NCBI RefSeq assembly: GCF_021531715.1
Contig: NZ_JAFBIT010000002.1
Span: forward strand, 124,001 to 188,000
From: Anaeromassilibacillus senegalensis
Lineage (GTDB): Bacteria; Bacillota; Clostridia; Oscillospirales; Acutalibacteraceae
Reading direction: 5' to 3'
Length of the DNA stretch: 64,000 nt
This document shows, in pieces, positions 54,449 to 62,772 of the stretch. Numbering within the stretch: position 1 is the stretch's first letter; each line of letters starts with the position of its first letter. The notes under the pieces are model-generated. The model had not been told where the DNA came from. It saw only the letters and a program-made list of their open reading frames with translations, and did no database searches. The translations under genes were made by a program, and so were the position numbers.

Positions 54449-55059
54449 CAACAAAAATTTCACCTCCACTCTTTTTTTCGCATTTTTGACACAGCCTCAT
54501 GTAGTCTTACACTAAATTGGCATCTTGTTAAACCCATGCAATTTTCAATACAAGTTACACGGATGGATTCTTCCAAAAACCGCCGCCTCCAAAAAAACTC
54601 CGGGCCGATATGAAACCGCTTCCAGAGAAAATTTCATTTTTCCGTTGTTTTGTCTCGATAAATTGCGGTTTTCCGACCGTCCCCGCGCAAGATTGTGAAA
54701 CCGGTTCCCTATTTTTTTGCCGCCCTCCTCGCCTGTACCTTTCCCGATGTCCGAAGCCGTACAACTTTAAATTATTTGTCTTTTTGTTAAATATGATTTT
54801 AAAAACATCAATCTTCTGTTTTGACGATTGCTGCGATTTTGAATGTTTACAATTTTGTAATCTATCCAATATTCACCCCTGAGCCGTGCAAACCTTGTGG
54901 AAGTCCTCCAAAGCTGCCTCCCTATTTTTCTTCGCTTTTCCCTTTTTTCCCTTCTTTTTTGTGCATCTGCAAAAAAGCGCCTCGGCATTTCCGTTCAACC
55001 TGCCGCACTGTCCGATGGAAAAGCCGCCTGTACAGGACGGACGTCCGCGCGCTTTTGCA

Positions 55060-55088
55060 TTGAAATTCGACAGGATTGCGCATATAAT
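55060..55088 (+). promoter_or_regulatory. Promoter of the serine hydrolase gene
   Basis: TTGAAA, a 17-bp spacer and a perfect TATAAT, about 40 nt before the start. Confidence 0.82.
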
Positions 55089-55127
55089 AAGGTATGGATA
55101 AAACTACCGAAAGGAAGAGAACCAGTT

Positions 55128-56009
55128 ATGAACCGGGAAGAATTTGACCGCGCGGCACAGGAATACCGCGTGCTGAACATCATTGTCCGACGGGACGGCG
55201 AGACCGTCTTCCGCGCCGACTACGACGACGAGATCCGGCGCAACCAATACTCCGTGACGAAGAGCTTCACAAGCGCCGCCGTCGGCATCGCGCAGAAAGA
55301 GGGACTGCTCTCGCTGGACGAGCGGCTGACGGACGCTTTTCGCGACGATCTGCCCGCGCATGTCTCCGAAAACCTGCGGCAGGCCACCGTGCGTGACCTG
55401 CTGACGATGTGTCTCGGGCAGGACAGGGGCTTTCTGATGGGCGAGCAGCGCCCGTTCCTCCCGGAGACCGACTGGGTCAAATACAGCCTCGCGCTGCCCT
55501 TTGTCCATGCGCCGGGCACGGTTTTCCAGTACAACAATGTCGGGCCGTACCTCGCGGGCGTGCTCGTCCAGCGCCGGGCAGGCTGCACGCTGGACCGCTA
55601 CCTCACGCCGCGCCTTTTTGCCCCGCTGGGCATCATAGCCCCCACCTGGGAGACCGACCCCATGGGCTATTCCTTCGGCGCAGGCGGCCTGTTTCTCTGC
55701 GTCTCCGAGCTGCTGCGCTTCGGCGAGCTGCTGCTGGCGGGCGGCAAGTGGAACGGCCGGCAGCTCATCCCGGCGGATTACATCGCAGAAGCCAGCTCCA
55801 AGCAGGTGGAAAACGGCGGGGAGGGCTACGGCTATCTCTTCTGGCGCGGCGCGCACAACACCTACCGCGCGGACGGCAAATACGGGCAGTACGCCATTGT
55901 CCTGCCGGATGACAACGCCGTGATCGCCGTCAACGCGGAGTGCAGACCGCAGCATCTGCTGCTCGATTTTCTCATGCGGGAAAAGGCGCTTCTGCTCGGC
56001 CTTCACTGA
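55128..56009 (+). CDS. Serine hydrolase, beta-lactamase/class C type
   Basis: A 293-residue penicillin-binding-protein-like hydrolase. The nucleophile Ser-x-x-Lys is in SVTKSFTSAA (about residues 42-45), Tyr-x-Asn in QYNNVG (about 137-139). No signal peptide is seen, so it is likely a cytoplasmic esterase, amidase or D-peptidase-like enzyme rather than a secreted beta-lactamase. GGAAGAG lies before the ATG. Substrate unknown. It is a single-gene unit. Confidence 0.85.
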   Translation: MNREEFDRAAQEYRVLNIIVRRDGETVFRADYDDEIRRNQYSVTKSFTSAAVGIAQKEGLLSLDERLTDAFRDDLPAHVSENLRQATVRDLLTMCLGQDRGFLMGEQRPFLPETDWVKYSLALPFVHAPGTVFQYNNVGPYLAGVLVQRRAGCTLDRYLTPRLFAPLGIIAPTWETDPMGYSFGAGGLFLCVSELLRFGELLLAGGKWNGRQLIPADYIAEASSKQVENGGEGYGYLFWRGAHNTYRADGKYGQYAIVLPDDNAVIAVNAECRPQHLLLDFLMREKALLLGLH

Positions 56010-56036
56010 TTTTTTCGCGCAGGAAAGCCTAGCTGC

Positions 56037-56065
56037 TTGACGTTTCGGCGGCTTAGCGGTACAAT
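56037..56065 (+). promoter_or_regulatory. Promoter of the isomerase/epimerase gene
   Basis: TTGACG, a 17-bp spacer and TACAAT, about 65 nt before the ATG. Confidence 0.75.
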
Positions 56066-56130
56066 AAATACAGTGTATATCGTTTCATATGCTCTGCGAA
56101 ATACAATACATAAAGAAAGGTTGATTCAAA

Positions 56131-56985
56131 ATGGCAATGAAAGTCGGCATTCAGCTCTACTCTGTGCGCGACGAAATGAAGAAGGACCCGATCAACGCGA
56201 TCCGTCAGGTTGCCGAAATCGGCTACAAGAACCTCGAGTTCGCAAGCTCCAGCGCGGACACCGATCCGGGCGTCGGCTTCGGCGTGGACGCGGACACAAT
56301 GCTGAAGCTCCTCGACGAGACCGGCGCGAAGCTCATCAGCGGTCACATCCGCCCGATCGACGAGAACACGATCGACGCGATCATCGCGTACCACGAGAAG
56401 GTCGGCACGAAGTATCTCGGCCAGTCCGCGGACTTCTACGAGAGCTACGACCACCTGATGGAGCGCTGCGCGTACTACAACTGGGTGGGCAAGCGCCTTG
56501 CCGAGCACGGCATGCAGTTCCTCATCCACAACCACTACCATGAGTTCCAGAAGCTCAACGGCAAGGAAATTCTCTACCACATCATGGACAACACCGATCC
56601 CGATTACGTCAGCTTTGAGCTGGATACATTCTGGTCGATGCGCGGCGGCATGGAGCCGGTTGAGGTCATGAAGCGCCTCGGCTCGCGCCTGAAGCTCGTC
56701 CATCAGAAGGATTTCTCCAAGACCTCCACGTCCCCGATCAATCTCTGGACGATCAAGGATCCGGAGAAGCTCATCTCCCGCGAGACGTTCGGCGAGGGCA
56801 TGGATCCGAAGGACTTCTGCGAAATCGGCACGGGCATCATGGACATCCAGTCCATCATCGATACCGCAAACGGTCTCGGCGCAGAGTACATCGTGCTTGA
56901 GCAGGATCACACCCAGCTCACCCAGATGGAGAGCGTCCGCATCAGCATGGACAGCTTCAAGAAGTTCAACGGTCTCGACTGGTAA
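56131..56985 (+). CDS. Sugar phosphate isomerase/epimerase (xylose isomerase-like barrel)
   Basis: A 284-residue AP endonuclease 2-type TIM barrel: VGIQLYSVRDEMKKDP at the start, LIHNHYHEFQ (metal His/Glu), SFELDTFW (Asp/His region) and KLVHQKDF, ending IVLEQDHTQ with a Glu ligand. Members act on inositol, hexulose or other sugar derivatives with a divalent metal. AAAGAAAGG precedes the ATG. The gene is followed by GC-rich self-complementary sequence (GCGGGC/GCCCGC at 56988-57002). Confidence 0.88.
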   Translation: MAMKVGIQLYSVRDEMKKDPINAIRQVAEIGYKNLEFASSSADTDPGVGFGVDADTMLKLLDETGAKLISGHIRPIDENTIDAIIAYHEKVGTKYLGQSADFYESYDHLMERCAYYNWVGKRLAEHGMQFLIHNHYHEFQKLNGKEILYHIMDNTDPDYVSFELDTFWSMRGGMEPVEVMKRLGSRLKLVHQKDFSKTSTSPINLWTIKDPEKLISRETFGEGMDPKDFCEIGTGIMDIQSIIDTANGLGAEYIVLEQDHTQLTQMESVRISMDSFKKFNGLDW

Positions 56986-57143
56986 AGCGGGCACGGCCCG
57001 CAGCGAACGTCCGCGGAGTCGTGCGCACGAGTGCGCACTTCGCCGGTGCGGGAAATGCGTGTAGCAAACGCGAACAGGACATATATCAGTTTTTTTATGC
57101 AAAGACGTGGCTCTGCTGAAAGCAGGGCAGAACGGAGGTTATG

Positions 57144-57344
57144 ATGTATACAACGGATGAAGTCATCTGCAAGTGCAAGAAGGTCTCCTTCTCCGATGTG
57201 GAGAGCGCACTGCGCCAGATCAATAATTTCACCGATCTGATCCACAGCTTTGAAGAGGTGCAGCAGATCACACACTGCTCCACAGGCTGCGGCGGCTGCC
57301 ATGACAAGATCATGGATGCCATCTCCCAGATCATGATGCACTGA
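57144..57344 (+). CDS. BFD-like [2Fe-2S]-binding protein
   Basis: A 66-residue protein with the bacterioferritin-associated ferredoxin cysteine pattern: CKC near residue 9-11 and CSTGCGGC near 45-52. The four-Cys pattern binds one [2Fe-2S] cluster; BFD reduces iron in bacterioferritin, and stand-alone or fused BFD domains serve other oxidoreductases. Of the two adjacent ATGs the second is better spaced from GGAGG (5 nt). No ferritin gene lies nearby. Confidence 0.82.
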   Translation: MYTTDEVICKCKKVSFSDVESALRQINNFTDLIHSFEEVQQITHCSTGCGGCHDKIMDAISQIMMH

Positions 57345-57368
57345 TTTCGGCCTGACGGCTGAAAAGCG

Positions 57369-57416
57369 GCTCCCCTGCCGTGAGGACGCGATGTTCTCAC
57401 AGCAGGGGAGCTTTTA
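57369..57416 (+). terminator. Terminator after the BFD-like gene
   Basis: GCTCCCCTGC and GCAGGGGAGC (10 bp) with an inner GTGAG/CTCAC, followed by TTTTATCG on the plus strand. It lies between the BFD gene and the convergent eno. Confidence 0.85.
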
Positions 57417-57432
57417 TCGTTTTTCGGACTTC

Positions 57433-58686
57433 TCAGCCGCCGTAATTCCCGTCAAGGTCGTTCTCCTGCGCGATGCGCAGCAGGCGGTTGTACTTTGCGG
57501 TGCGGTCGCTGCGGCACGGCGCGCCGGACTTGATATACCCGGCGTTGACGGCGACGGCGATATCGGCGATGCTCGTGTCCTCCGTCTCGCCGGAGCGGTG
57601 CGAGAGGATCGTCTTCATGCCGTTGTCGCGCGCCAGCGCGATGGCGGTCAGCGTCTCCGTGAGCGTACCGATCTGGTTCGGCTTGACGAGCAGAGCGTTC
57701 GCCGCGCGGCGCTCGATACCCTCGCGGATGCGCACGGGGTTCGTGACAAACAGATCGTCGCCGACGAGCATCACCTTTTTGCCGAGGCGCTCGGTCAGCG
57801 TCGTCCACGCGGGAAAATCCTCCTCGCCGAGCGGATCCTCGATGGATCGGATCGGGTACTTTTCGCAGAGCTTTTCCCAGTAGGAGATGAGCTGCGCGGC
57901 GGAGTATTGCGTGCCGCGCTTGGGCAGACGGTACCCGTCGCCCGACGCCCATTCGCTCGAAGCCGCGTCCAGCGCAATCTGCACCTCGTCCGTCGTGTAC
58001 CCTGCCGCCGCGATGGCCTCCAGAATCACCTCGATCGCCGCCTCGTCGCTTGCGAGATCCGGCGCGAAGCCGCCCTCATCGCCGACCGAAACCGCGAGCG
58101 AGCGGCTTTTCAAAATTCCGCCGAGCGTGTGGTAAATCTCCGAGCCCATGCGCACGGCTTCGGAAAAGCTCTTTGCACCGACCGGCATAATCATGAACTC
58201 CTGAATGTCGATGTTGTTCGCCGCGTGCGCGCCGCCGTTTAAGATGTTCATCATCGGCACGGGCATTTTCTGCGCGTTCGCGCCGCCGAGAAAACGGAAC
58301 AGCGGCTGGCGGTAGTGCATGGCGAGCGCCTTCGCCGCGGCGAGCGACACGGCGAGCATCGCGTTTGCGCCGAGCTTCTCTTTATTCTTCGTATTGTCCA
58401 GCTCGATCATGATGCGGTCGATCTCGCCGACCGTCACCTTGCGGATATTCTCGAGCACGGGCGCGATCGTCTCCGTCACGCTCTGCACCGCCTTCTGCAC
58501 GCCCTTGCCGTGGTAGCGGCGCTTGTCGCCGTCGCGCTTTTCATGCGCCTCAAACTTGCCCGTCGACGCGCCCGACGGTGCGTTTGCCACGCCGATGGAG
58601 CCGTCGCTGAGCACGACCGTCGCACCCACCGTCGGCGTGCCGCGCGAATCGAGCACCTCGGCCGCCAGAACCTTCTGAATCTTCAT
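57433..58686 (-). CDS. eno: Enolase
   Basis: A 417-residue phosphopyruvate hydratase of glycolysis. It has APSGASTGKFEAHEKRD (mobile loop with Ser), VGDEGGFAPD (catalytic Glu), Mg ligands in ALDAASSEW, SIEDPLGEED and LVGDDLFVTN, the base Lys in VKPNQIGTLTET and SHRSGETEDT. It is slightly short (430 usual), and the loop reads IGVANAPSGAS where most enolases have GRAAVPSGAS, hinting at a divergent or secondary copy. A weak ribosome site (AAGGATG) precedes the ATG. Confidence 0.94.
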   Translation of the reverse strand: MKIQKVLAAEVLDSRGTPTVGATVVLSDGSIGVANAPSGASTGKFEAHEKRDGDKRRYHGKGVQKAVQSVTETIAPVLENIRKVTVGEIDRIMIELDNTKNKEKLGANAMLAVSLAAAKALAMHYRQPLFRFLGGANAQKMPVPMMNILNGGAHAANNIDIQEFMIMPVGAKSFSEAVRMGSEIYHTLGGILKSRSLAVSVGDEGGFAPDLASDEAAIEVILEAIAAAGYTTDEVQIALDAASSEWASGDGYRLPKRGTQYSAAQLISYWEKLCEKYPIRSIEDPLGEEDFPAWTTLTERLGKKVMLVGDDLFVTNPVRIREGIERRAANALLVKPNQIGTLTETLTAIALARDNGMKTILSHRSGETEDTSIADIAVAVNAGYIKSGAPCRSDRTAKYNRLLRIAQENDLDGNYGG

Positions 58687-58763
58687 CTGTCAACATCCTT
58701 CCTGACTGGTTTCTGCTTCCAGTATGCCCCGAAACGCCGCATTCATGCCAGGATTTTGACGCG

Positions 58764-58797
58764 AAAAAACCGCCCTCCGTATGCCGGAAGGCGGTTT
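58764..58797 (-). terminator. Terminator of the EnvC-like gene
   Basis: AACCGCC-TCCG and CCGGA-GGCGGTT arms over a 4-nt loop, followed on the minus strand by TTTTTTCG, 16 nt after the stop. Confidence 0.82.
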
Positions 58798-58812
58798 GCT
58801 GCTTGACTGAAA

Positions 58813-60069
58813 TCACACGAACCCGAGCGGGTCGACGCGGGTGCCGTTCTGGTAGACCTCGAAGTGGAGGTGCGGGCCGCTGGACTGGCCGGTGGAGCCG
58901 ACATAGCCGATAACCTGGCCCTTTTCGACGTACTGCCCGGCCGAGACGGCGAGCGAGCTGCAGTGCGCATAGCGCGTGGAATATGTACCGTTGTGCCAGA
59001 TGAGCACGTTGTTGCCCCAGGACCAGTGGTACTCGGCGGAGAGCACCTGACCGGATTCGGAGGCGTAGATCGGTGTGCCGTACGGGACGCCGATATCGAG
59101 GCCCTTATGCGGGGTGCCGCTGTACATGCCGCCGTAATACTGCGTGATGCTGCCGTAGCCGTAGCCTGCGAGCGGCCATCCAAACGACAGATCGCCGGAA
59201 TCGACGCTGCCGCCGCCGGAAGGCACATACTCCGAGCCGCCGGAGCTGCCCTGGTTCTTCTGCGCTTCCTCTTCGGCCTTGCGGCGCTCCTCTTCCTCGC
59301 GCGCGGCCTGCTCGGCGCGGTCGGCGATGAGCTGGTCGAGCTGGGCGAGGTAATCCTGGCTCTCGCGCTCGTTCTGCGCAATCAGCGCTTCGGCGTTCGC
59401 GCTCTGGATGTTCAGATCCTCAATCAGCTTCTGGTTCTCAGCCTCAAGCGCCTCGAGCTCCGCCTGCTTGCTTTCAAGCGCCTTCTTCTGGTCGGCGAGC
59501 TCGGTCTTCTGCGCGGAGAGCGCGTCGCGCTGCTCCTGCGTCTTGAGCATATAGTCCTTGATCTCCTCCATAAGCAGCTTGTCGTGGCGGGTGAAGCTTT
59601 TCACCGCCTCGGAGCGCATTGAGAAATCGTACAGGCTCGTGGAATCGAGCAAAATCTCGAGCGTCGTCAGTTCGCCGCCGGAGGTGTACAGCGCCTTGAG
59701 GCGCTTCTTGAGCTTCTCCAGCGTGCTGGCGTACTCGGCGTCCGCCTTCTTGATCTCGCCCTCCAGCTCCTTGATGCTGCCGTTCAGCTCGTCGATGTGC
59801 TCGCGCGTAAGGTCGATGCTCTGCTGGTAGTTTTCGATTTTCCTCTCGAGCGTCGCCTGATATTCCTCTGCGTCCGCAGTCTTGGCACGCAGGGCACCGA
59901 GCGTTGCGTTCAGCTCGGCCGCCTCGGCTTCATTCGCCTCCTGCTGCGCCTTGATCTCACTGATCTGCTCGTCATATTCGGCGGTCGTGGTCGCGAAAAC
60001 GTTCGTCGCAGAAGCGAAAATCGCAAGCGCCATGACGCCGGAAAGAATGCGTATGTTTCTTCTGTTCAT
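58813..60069 (-). CDS. EnvC-like secreted M23 peptidase with coiled coil
   Basis: A 418-residue protein: a signal peptide (about 1-27, ending VFA-TT), a long coiled coil (about 30-250, Glu/Gln/Ala rich with a break near 115-155), a Gly/Ser linker (about 265-295) and an M23 domain with HKGLDIGVP and HLHFEVY (zinc His and Asp). It resembles EnvC/PcsB-type murein hydrolases or amidase activators; the metal ligands look intact, so it may cut peptidoglycan itself. GGAG precedes the ATG by 7 nt. Confidence 0.9.
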   Translation of the reverse strand: MNRRNIRILSGVMALAIFASATNVFATTTAEYDEQISEIKAQQEANEAEAAELNATLGALRAKTADAEEYQATLERKIENYQQSIDLTREHIDELNGSIKELEGEIKKADAEYASTLEKLKKRLKALYTSGGELTTLEILLDSTSLYDFSMRSEAVKSFTRHDKLLMEEIKDYMLKTQEQRDALSAQKTELADQKKALESKQAELEALEAENQKLIEDLNIQSANAEALIAQNERESQDYLAQLDQLIADRAEQAAREEEERRKAEEEAQKNQGSSGGSEYVPSGGGSVDSGDLSFGWPLAGYGYGSITQYYGGMYSGTPHKGLDIGVPYGTPIYASESGQVLSAEYHWSWGNNVLIWHNGTYSTRYAHCSSLAVSAGQYVEKGQVIGYVGSTGQSSGPHLHFEVYQNGTRVDPLGFV

Positions 60070-60128
60070 AATCAAGCTCCATTTTCCGGCGGATCGGTCT
60101 GCGCCGGGTGGTATTGTCTCTGCTTAAT

Positions 60129-60157
60129 AATATATTACAAATCAGTAACTTTTTCAA
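60129..60157 (-). promoter_or_regulatory. Promoter of the EnvC-like gene
   Basis: On the minus strand TTGAAA, a 17-bp spacer and TATATT, about 60 nt before the start. Confidence 0.75.
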
Positions 60158-60210
60158 GCCTTTTTGCAACTTTTTTGTAATTTTCCTGATTTTTCCACCG
60201 CAGACGCAGA

Positions 60211-60243
60211 AAACCCGCCCGTTTCCGAACAGGAAGGGCGGAT
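60211..60243 (-). terminator. Terminator of the folate operon
   Basis: CCGCCC-TTCC and GGAA-GGGCGG arms just after folK, followed on the minus strand by GTTTTC. Confidence 0.65.
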
Positions 60244-60246
60244 TTC

Positions 60247-60747
60247 TCATGAAAGCAGATCTTTTGCCGGGCCGAGACGGAGGACGCTGCCGCCGTCCGC
60301 GAAGCCGGGCGCGTTGTGAAAATCGAGGCCACAGGCGATTCTTTCGGGAAACAGCTCGGAGAGCGGGAACAGCACGAACGCCCGCTCCAGCATGCCGGGA
60401 TGCGGCACGGTCAGCTCTTTTTCCTGTACCGCGGCGCCGTCGTACAGCAAGAGGTCGAGGTCGATCACGCGCGCGCCGTGGTACGTCCTGCGCACGCGGC
60501 CGAGCGCCGCTTCAACGCCGAGACACGCGCCGAGCAGGGCGTGCGGCGAGAGCGTGGTTTCGAGCGAAACGCAGATATTCCAGTAATCCTGCTGCTTGTC
60601 GGGCACGTCGAAGGGGGCGGTCTGCCAGACAGAGGACACCGCCTCCACGCGCGTCCCCGGCAGACGGCCGAGCGCGCCGAGCGCCGCGCGGAGGTTTTCC
60701 GCCCGGTCGCCGAGATTCGTGCCGAGCCCCAGCACCGCGCGGCTCAT
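60247..60747 (-). CDS. folK: 2-amino-4-hydroxy-6-hydroxymethyldihydropteridine pyrophosphokinase
   Basis: A 166-residue HPPK, transferring pyrophosphate from ATP to the pterin in folate synthesis. LGLGTNLGDRAENLRAA is the N-terminal signature, and YHGARVIDLDLLLYDG holds the Mg2+-binding Asp pair; VPHPGMLERAFVLFPL follows. Its start overlaps the folB stop by four bases (ATGA). It is the last gene of folE-folP-folB-folK. Confidence 0.95.
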   Translation of the reverse strand: MSRAVLGLGTNLGDRAENLRAALGALGRLPGTRVEAVSSVWQTAPFDVPDKQQDYWNICVSLETTLSPHALLGACLGVEAALGRVRRTYHGARVIDLDLLLYDGAAVQEKELTVPHPGMLERAFVLFPLSELFPERIACGLDFHNAPGFADGGSVLRLGPAKDLLS

Positions 60748-61106
60748 GTGCGGCTCCTTGTCAGCTCGACGGAGACGTAGTCGAACACCGCGTTGATCGG
60801 CGCCTCGGGCTTTTTCAGCTCCAGCGTGACCGCCTGCACCTGCGGGTACTGCGCGAGCACCGCGTCGCAGACGACCTGCGCAGCGCGCTCGATGAGGTCG
60901 TACTTCTGCGCGGTGAACGCCGCGTTGACCGTCTTGCGCACCGCCGCGTAGTTCACGGTGTCGGCGAGGTCATCGGTCTGCGCCGCGCGGGAAAGATCGG
61001 CGCAGAGCGTCAGGTCGAGCACGAAATTCTGCCCGTTCTCCTTTTCCTCGGGGTTCACGCCGTGATAGGCGAAGATTTTCAGCCCCTTGATGCGTATCGT
61101 TTCCAT
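60744..61106 (-). CDS. folB: Dihydroneopterin aldolase
   Basis: A 120-residue aldolase that cleaves dihydroneopterin to hydroxymethyl-dihydropterin. IRIKGLKIFAYHGVNPEEKENGQNF contains the active-site Tyr-His-Gly and Glu; the catalytic Lys would be in LELKKPEAPI. It begins 4 nt after the folP stop. Confidence 0.93.
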   Translation of the reverse strand: METIRIKGLKIFAYHGVNPEEKENGQNFVLDLTLCADLSRAAQTDDLADTVNYAAVRKTVNAAFTAQKYDLIERAAQVVCDAVLAQYPQVQAVTLELKKPEAPINAVFDYVSVELTRSRT

Positions 61107-61110
61107 AAAC

Positions 61111-61941
61111 TCAGTCCTTTCGGTAGCGTTTCAGCGCGTCCGCCACGCGCGCGGCCTGCACGGCCTCAAAAGTATCGTGTGCGCGCACCATATCCGCGCC
61201 CCAGAGCACGGACGCTGTATGCGCGGCGACGGTGCCCGCCATGCGCTGTTCAAACGGAGGATTGCCGCAGACCGAACCGATGACGCGCTTGCGCGAGGCC
61301 GCCATCAGCAGCGCTGTGCCGGGAACGCGCAGCTTGTCCGGGTTCGCGATCAGCTCGAGATTCTGCTCGTTCGTCTTGCCGAATCCGATGCCGGGATCGA
61401 AGCACAGCCGCTCGCGCGCGATGTTGTGGCGCGCCGCTTCCCCCGCCTTCCGCTCGAAAAACGCGCGGACGGTTTCGAGGATATCCCCCGCGCTGCCCGC
61501 GAGGTTATTGGGGTCGCCGGGATGCATGACGACGCACCCGCAGTCCGACTTTTCCACAGCGCGCCACATTTCGGGGGAAAACCCGGTGACGTCGTTGATG
61601 ATGTGCGCGCCGCAATCGAGCGCCTTTTCGGCGACCGCGGGGTAAAACGTATCGATGGAAACGGCAAGCGTCGTCTCCGATACGACCGCGCGCACGACCG
61701 CTTCGATGCGGCCCCATTCCTCCTCGGGCGAAATGCGCGTGCTGCCCGGGCGCGTGGACTGCCCGCCGATGTCGACGATATCGACGCCCTCGCGCTCCAT
61801 TTCCTTCGCGCGGCGCACCGCGACTGCGGGGTCAAAATACAGCCCGCCGTCCGAAAACGAATCGGGCGTGACGTTTAAAATGCCCATGACGTACGTTCTG
61901 TTCAGCGGGAAGCGTTTGCCCGCCGCGAAAAAAGTCTCCAT
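61111..61941 (-). CDS. folP: Dihydropteroate synthase
   Basis: A 276-residue sulfonamide-target enzyme joining pterin pyrophosphate and p-aminobenzoate. MGILNVTPDSFSDGG (about 19-33) is the diphosphate site and DIGGQSTRPGS (usually with E for Q) the second loop; FDPGIGFGKT and ending AxHTASVLWGADMVRAHD follow. The start METFFAAGK was chosen because GAGG precedes it; the frame runs further upstream but overlaps folE. Confidence 0.94.
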   Translation of the reverse strand: METFFAAGKRFPLNRTYVMGILNVTPDSFSDGGLYFDPAVAVRRAKEMEREGVDIVDIGGQSTRPGSTRISPEEEWGRIEAVVRAVVSETTLAVSIDTFYPAVAEKALDCGAHIINDVTGFSPEMWRAVEKSDCGCVVMHPGDPNNLAGSAGDILETVRAFFERKAGEAARHNIARERLCFDPGIGFGKTNEQNLELIANPDKLRVPGTALLMAASRKRVIGSVCGNPPFEQRMAGTVAAHTASVLWGADMVRAHDTFEAVQAARVADALKRYRKD

Positions 61942-61949
61942 AAGCCGCC

Positions 61950-62510
61950 TCACTTCGCGAGCAGGAGCATGACCTCGTTGCGCGTCTTGGCGTCCGTGCG
62001 CATGCAGCCGCGCAGGGCGGAGGTCTGCGTCATCGCGCCGGCCGCGCGCGCGCCGCGCATCGTCATGCACAGGTGCTCGGCCTCGATGAACACCGCAACG
62101 CCCTTGGGCGAAAGGCTCTCCTCGAGGAAATCGGCGATCTGCGCGGTCAGGCGCTCCTGCACCTGCGGGCGCCGCGCGAAACAATCGACAATCCGCGCGA
62201 ATTTTGAAAGCCCGATGATGCGCCCGTCGTTCGGGATATACGCGATGTGGCACTTGCCGACAAACGGCAGCAGGTGGTGCTCGCAGACGGAATACAGCGG
62301 GATGTCGCGCACGAACACGAGCTCGTCGTGTCGGCCCTCCTCGTTGAAGATCTTGAGGTACTGCTTCGGGTCGGACTGCAGGCCGGAGAAAATCTCCGCG
62401 TACATGCGCGCCACGCGCGACGGCGTCTCCTGAAGACCCTCGCGCTCGGGATCCTCGCCCACCGCGAGCAGAATCTCCCGCACCGCCTTCTCAATGCGTT
62501 CCAAATCCAT
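61950..62510 (-). CDS. folE: GTP cyclohydrolase I
   Basis: A 186-residue zinc enzyme for the first step from GTP to dihydroneopterin triphosphate. [33 protein letters not shown] (Cys and His zinc ligands), [10 protein letters not shown] and EHLCMTMRG (second Cys) are the family motifs. It is the first gene of the folate operon. GGAAGTT lies upstream as a weak ribosome site. Confidence 0.96.
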   Translation of the reverse strand: MDLERIEKAVREILLAVGEDPEREGLQETPSRVARMYAEIFSGLQSDPKQYLKIFNEEGRHDELVFVRDIPLYSVCEHHLLPFVGKCHIAYIPNDGRIIGLSKFARIVDCFARRPQVQERLTAQIADFLEESLSPKGVAVFIEAEHLCMTMRGARAAGAMTQTSALRGCMRTDAKTRNEVMLLLAK

Positions 62511-62555
62511 TTTATGTCAACTTCCTTTCCGGATGGGATGCTCAACGCGGATTCC

Positions 62556-62585
62556 TATACCATAAGTGCAAAGCGCGTTGGTATA
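62556..62585. repeat. Inverted repeat in the folE leader
   Basis: TATACCA and TGGTATA with a 16-nt GC-rich loop, about 50 nt before folE. No match to a tetrahydrofolate riboswitch is seen. Confidence 0.5.
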
Positions 62586-62642
62586 ATCGTCCATCGCCCG
62601 TTGACGCGAAGCGGCAAACTGGGCGGGACAATATAAATCGGC

Positions 62643-62674
62643 ATAATAACCGATTTGCGGTTATTATACCACAG
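62643..62674 (-). promoter_or_regulatory. folE operon promoter with overlapping operator-like palindrome
   Basis: On the minus strand an extended -10 TGGTATAAT overlaps the arm of a perfect inverted repeat ATAATAACCG/CGGTTATTAT (62643-62667, 5-nt centre). No good -35 is seen. A repressor bound to the palindrome would block the promoter. Confidence 0.55.
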
Positions 62675-62705
62675 AGCGCGGGAAAAAGAAATACGGTCTG
62701 AAAAA

Positions 62706-62743
62706 GAAAAATGAGGCTGTCCGGCTGGGCAGTCTCATTTTGA
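62706..62743 (-). terminator. Terminator of the sulfatase-like gene
   Basis: AAAATGAG-CTG and CAG-CTCATTTT arms, followed on the minus strand by TTTTTCTTTTT, directly after the gene. Confidence 0.85.
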
Positions 62744-62772
62744 TTCTATCCGGATTCAGATCGTGCTTCGCG

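Noticed and set aside
54450-55055. Small plus-strand frames in the AT-rich gap before the serine hydrolase
   Set aside because: They lack ribosome sites, are Phe/Ser/Pro-rich and share no motif; the region is better seen as non-coding.
62511-62670. Tetrahydrofolate riboswitch upstream of folE
   Set aside because: I cannot find the conserved THF aptamer segments; only simple inverted repeats are present.
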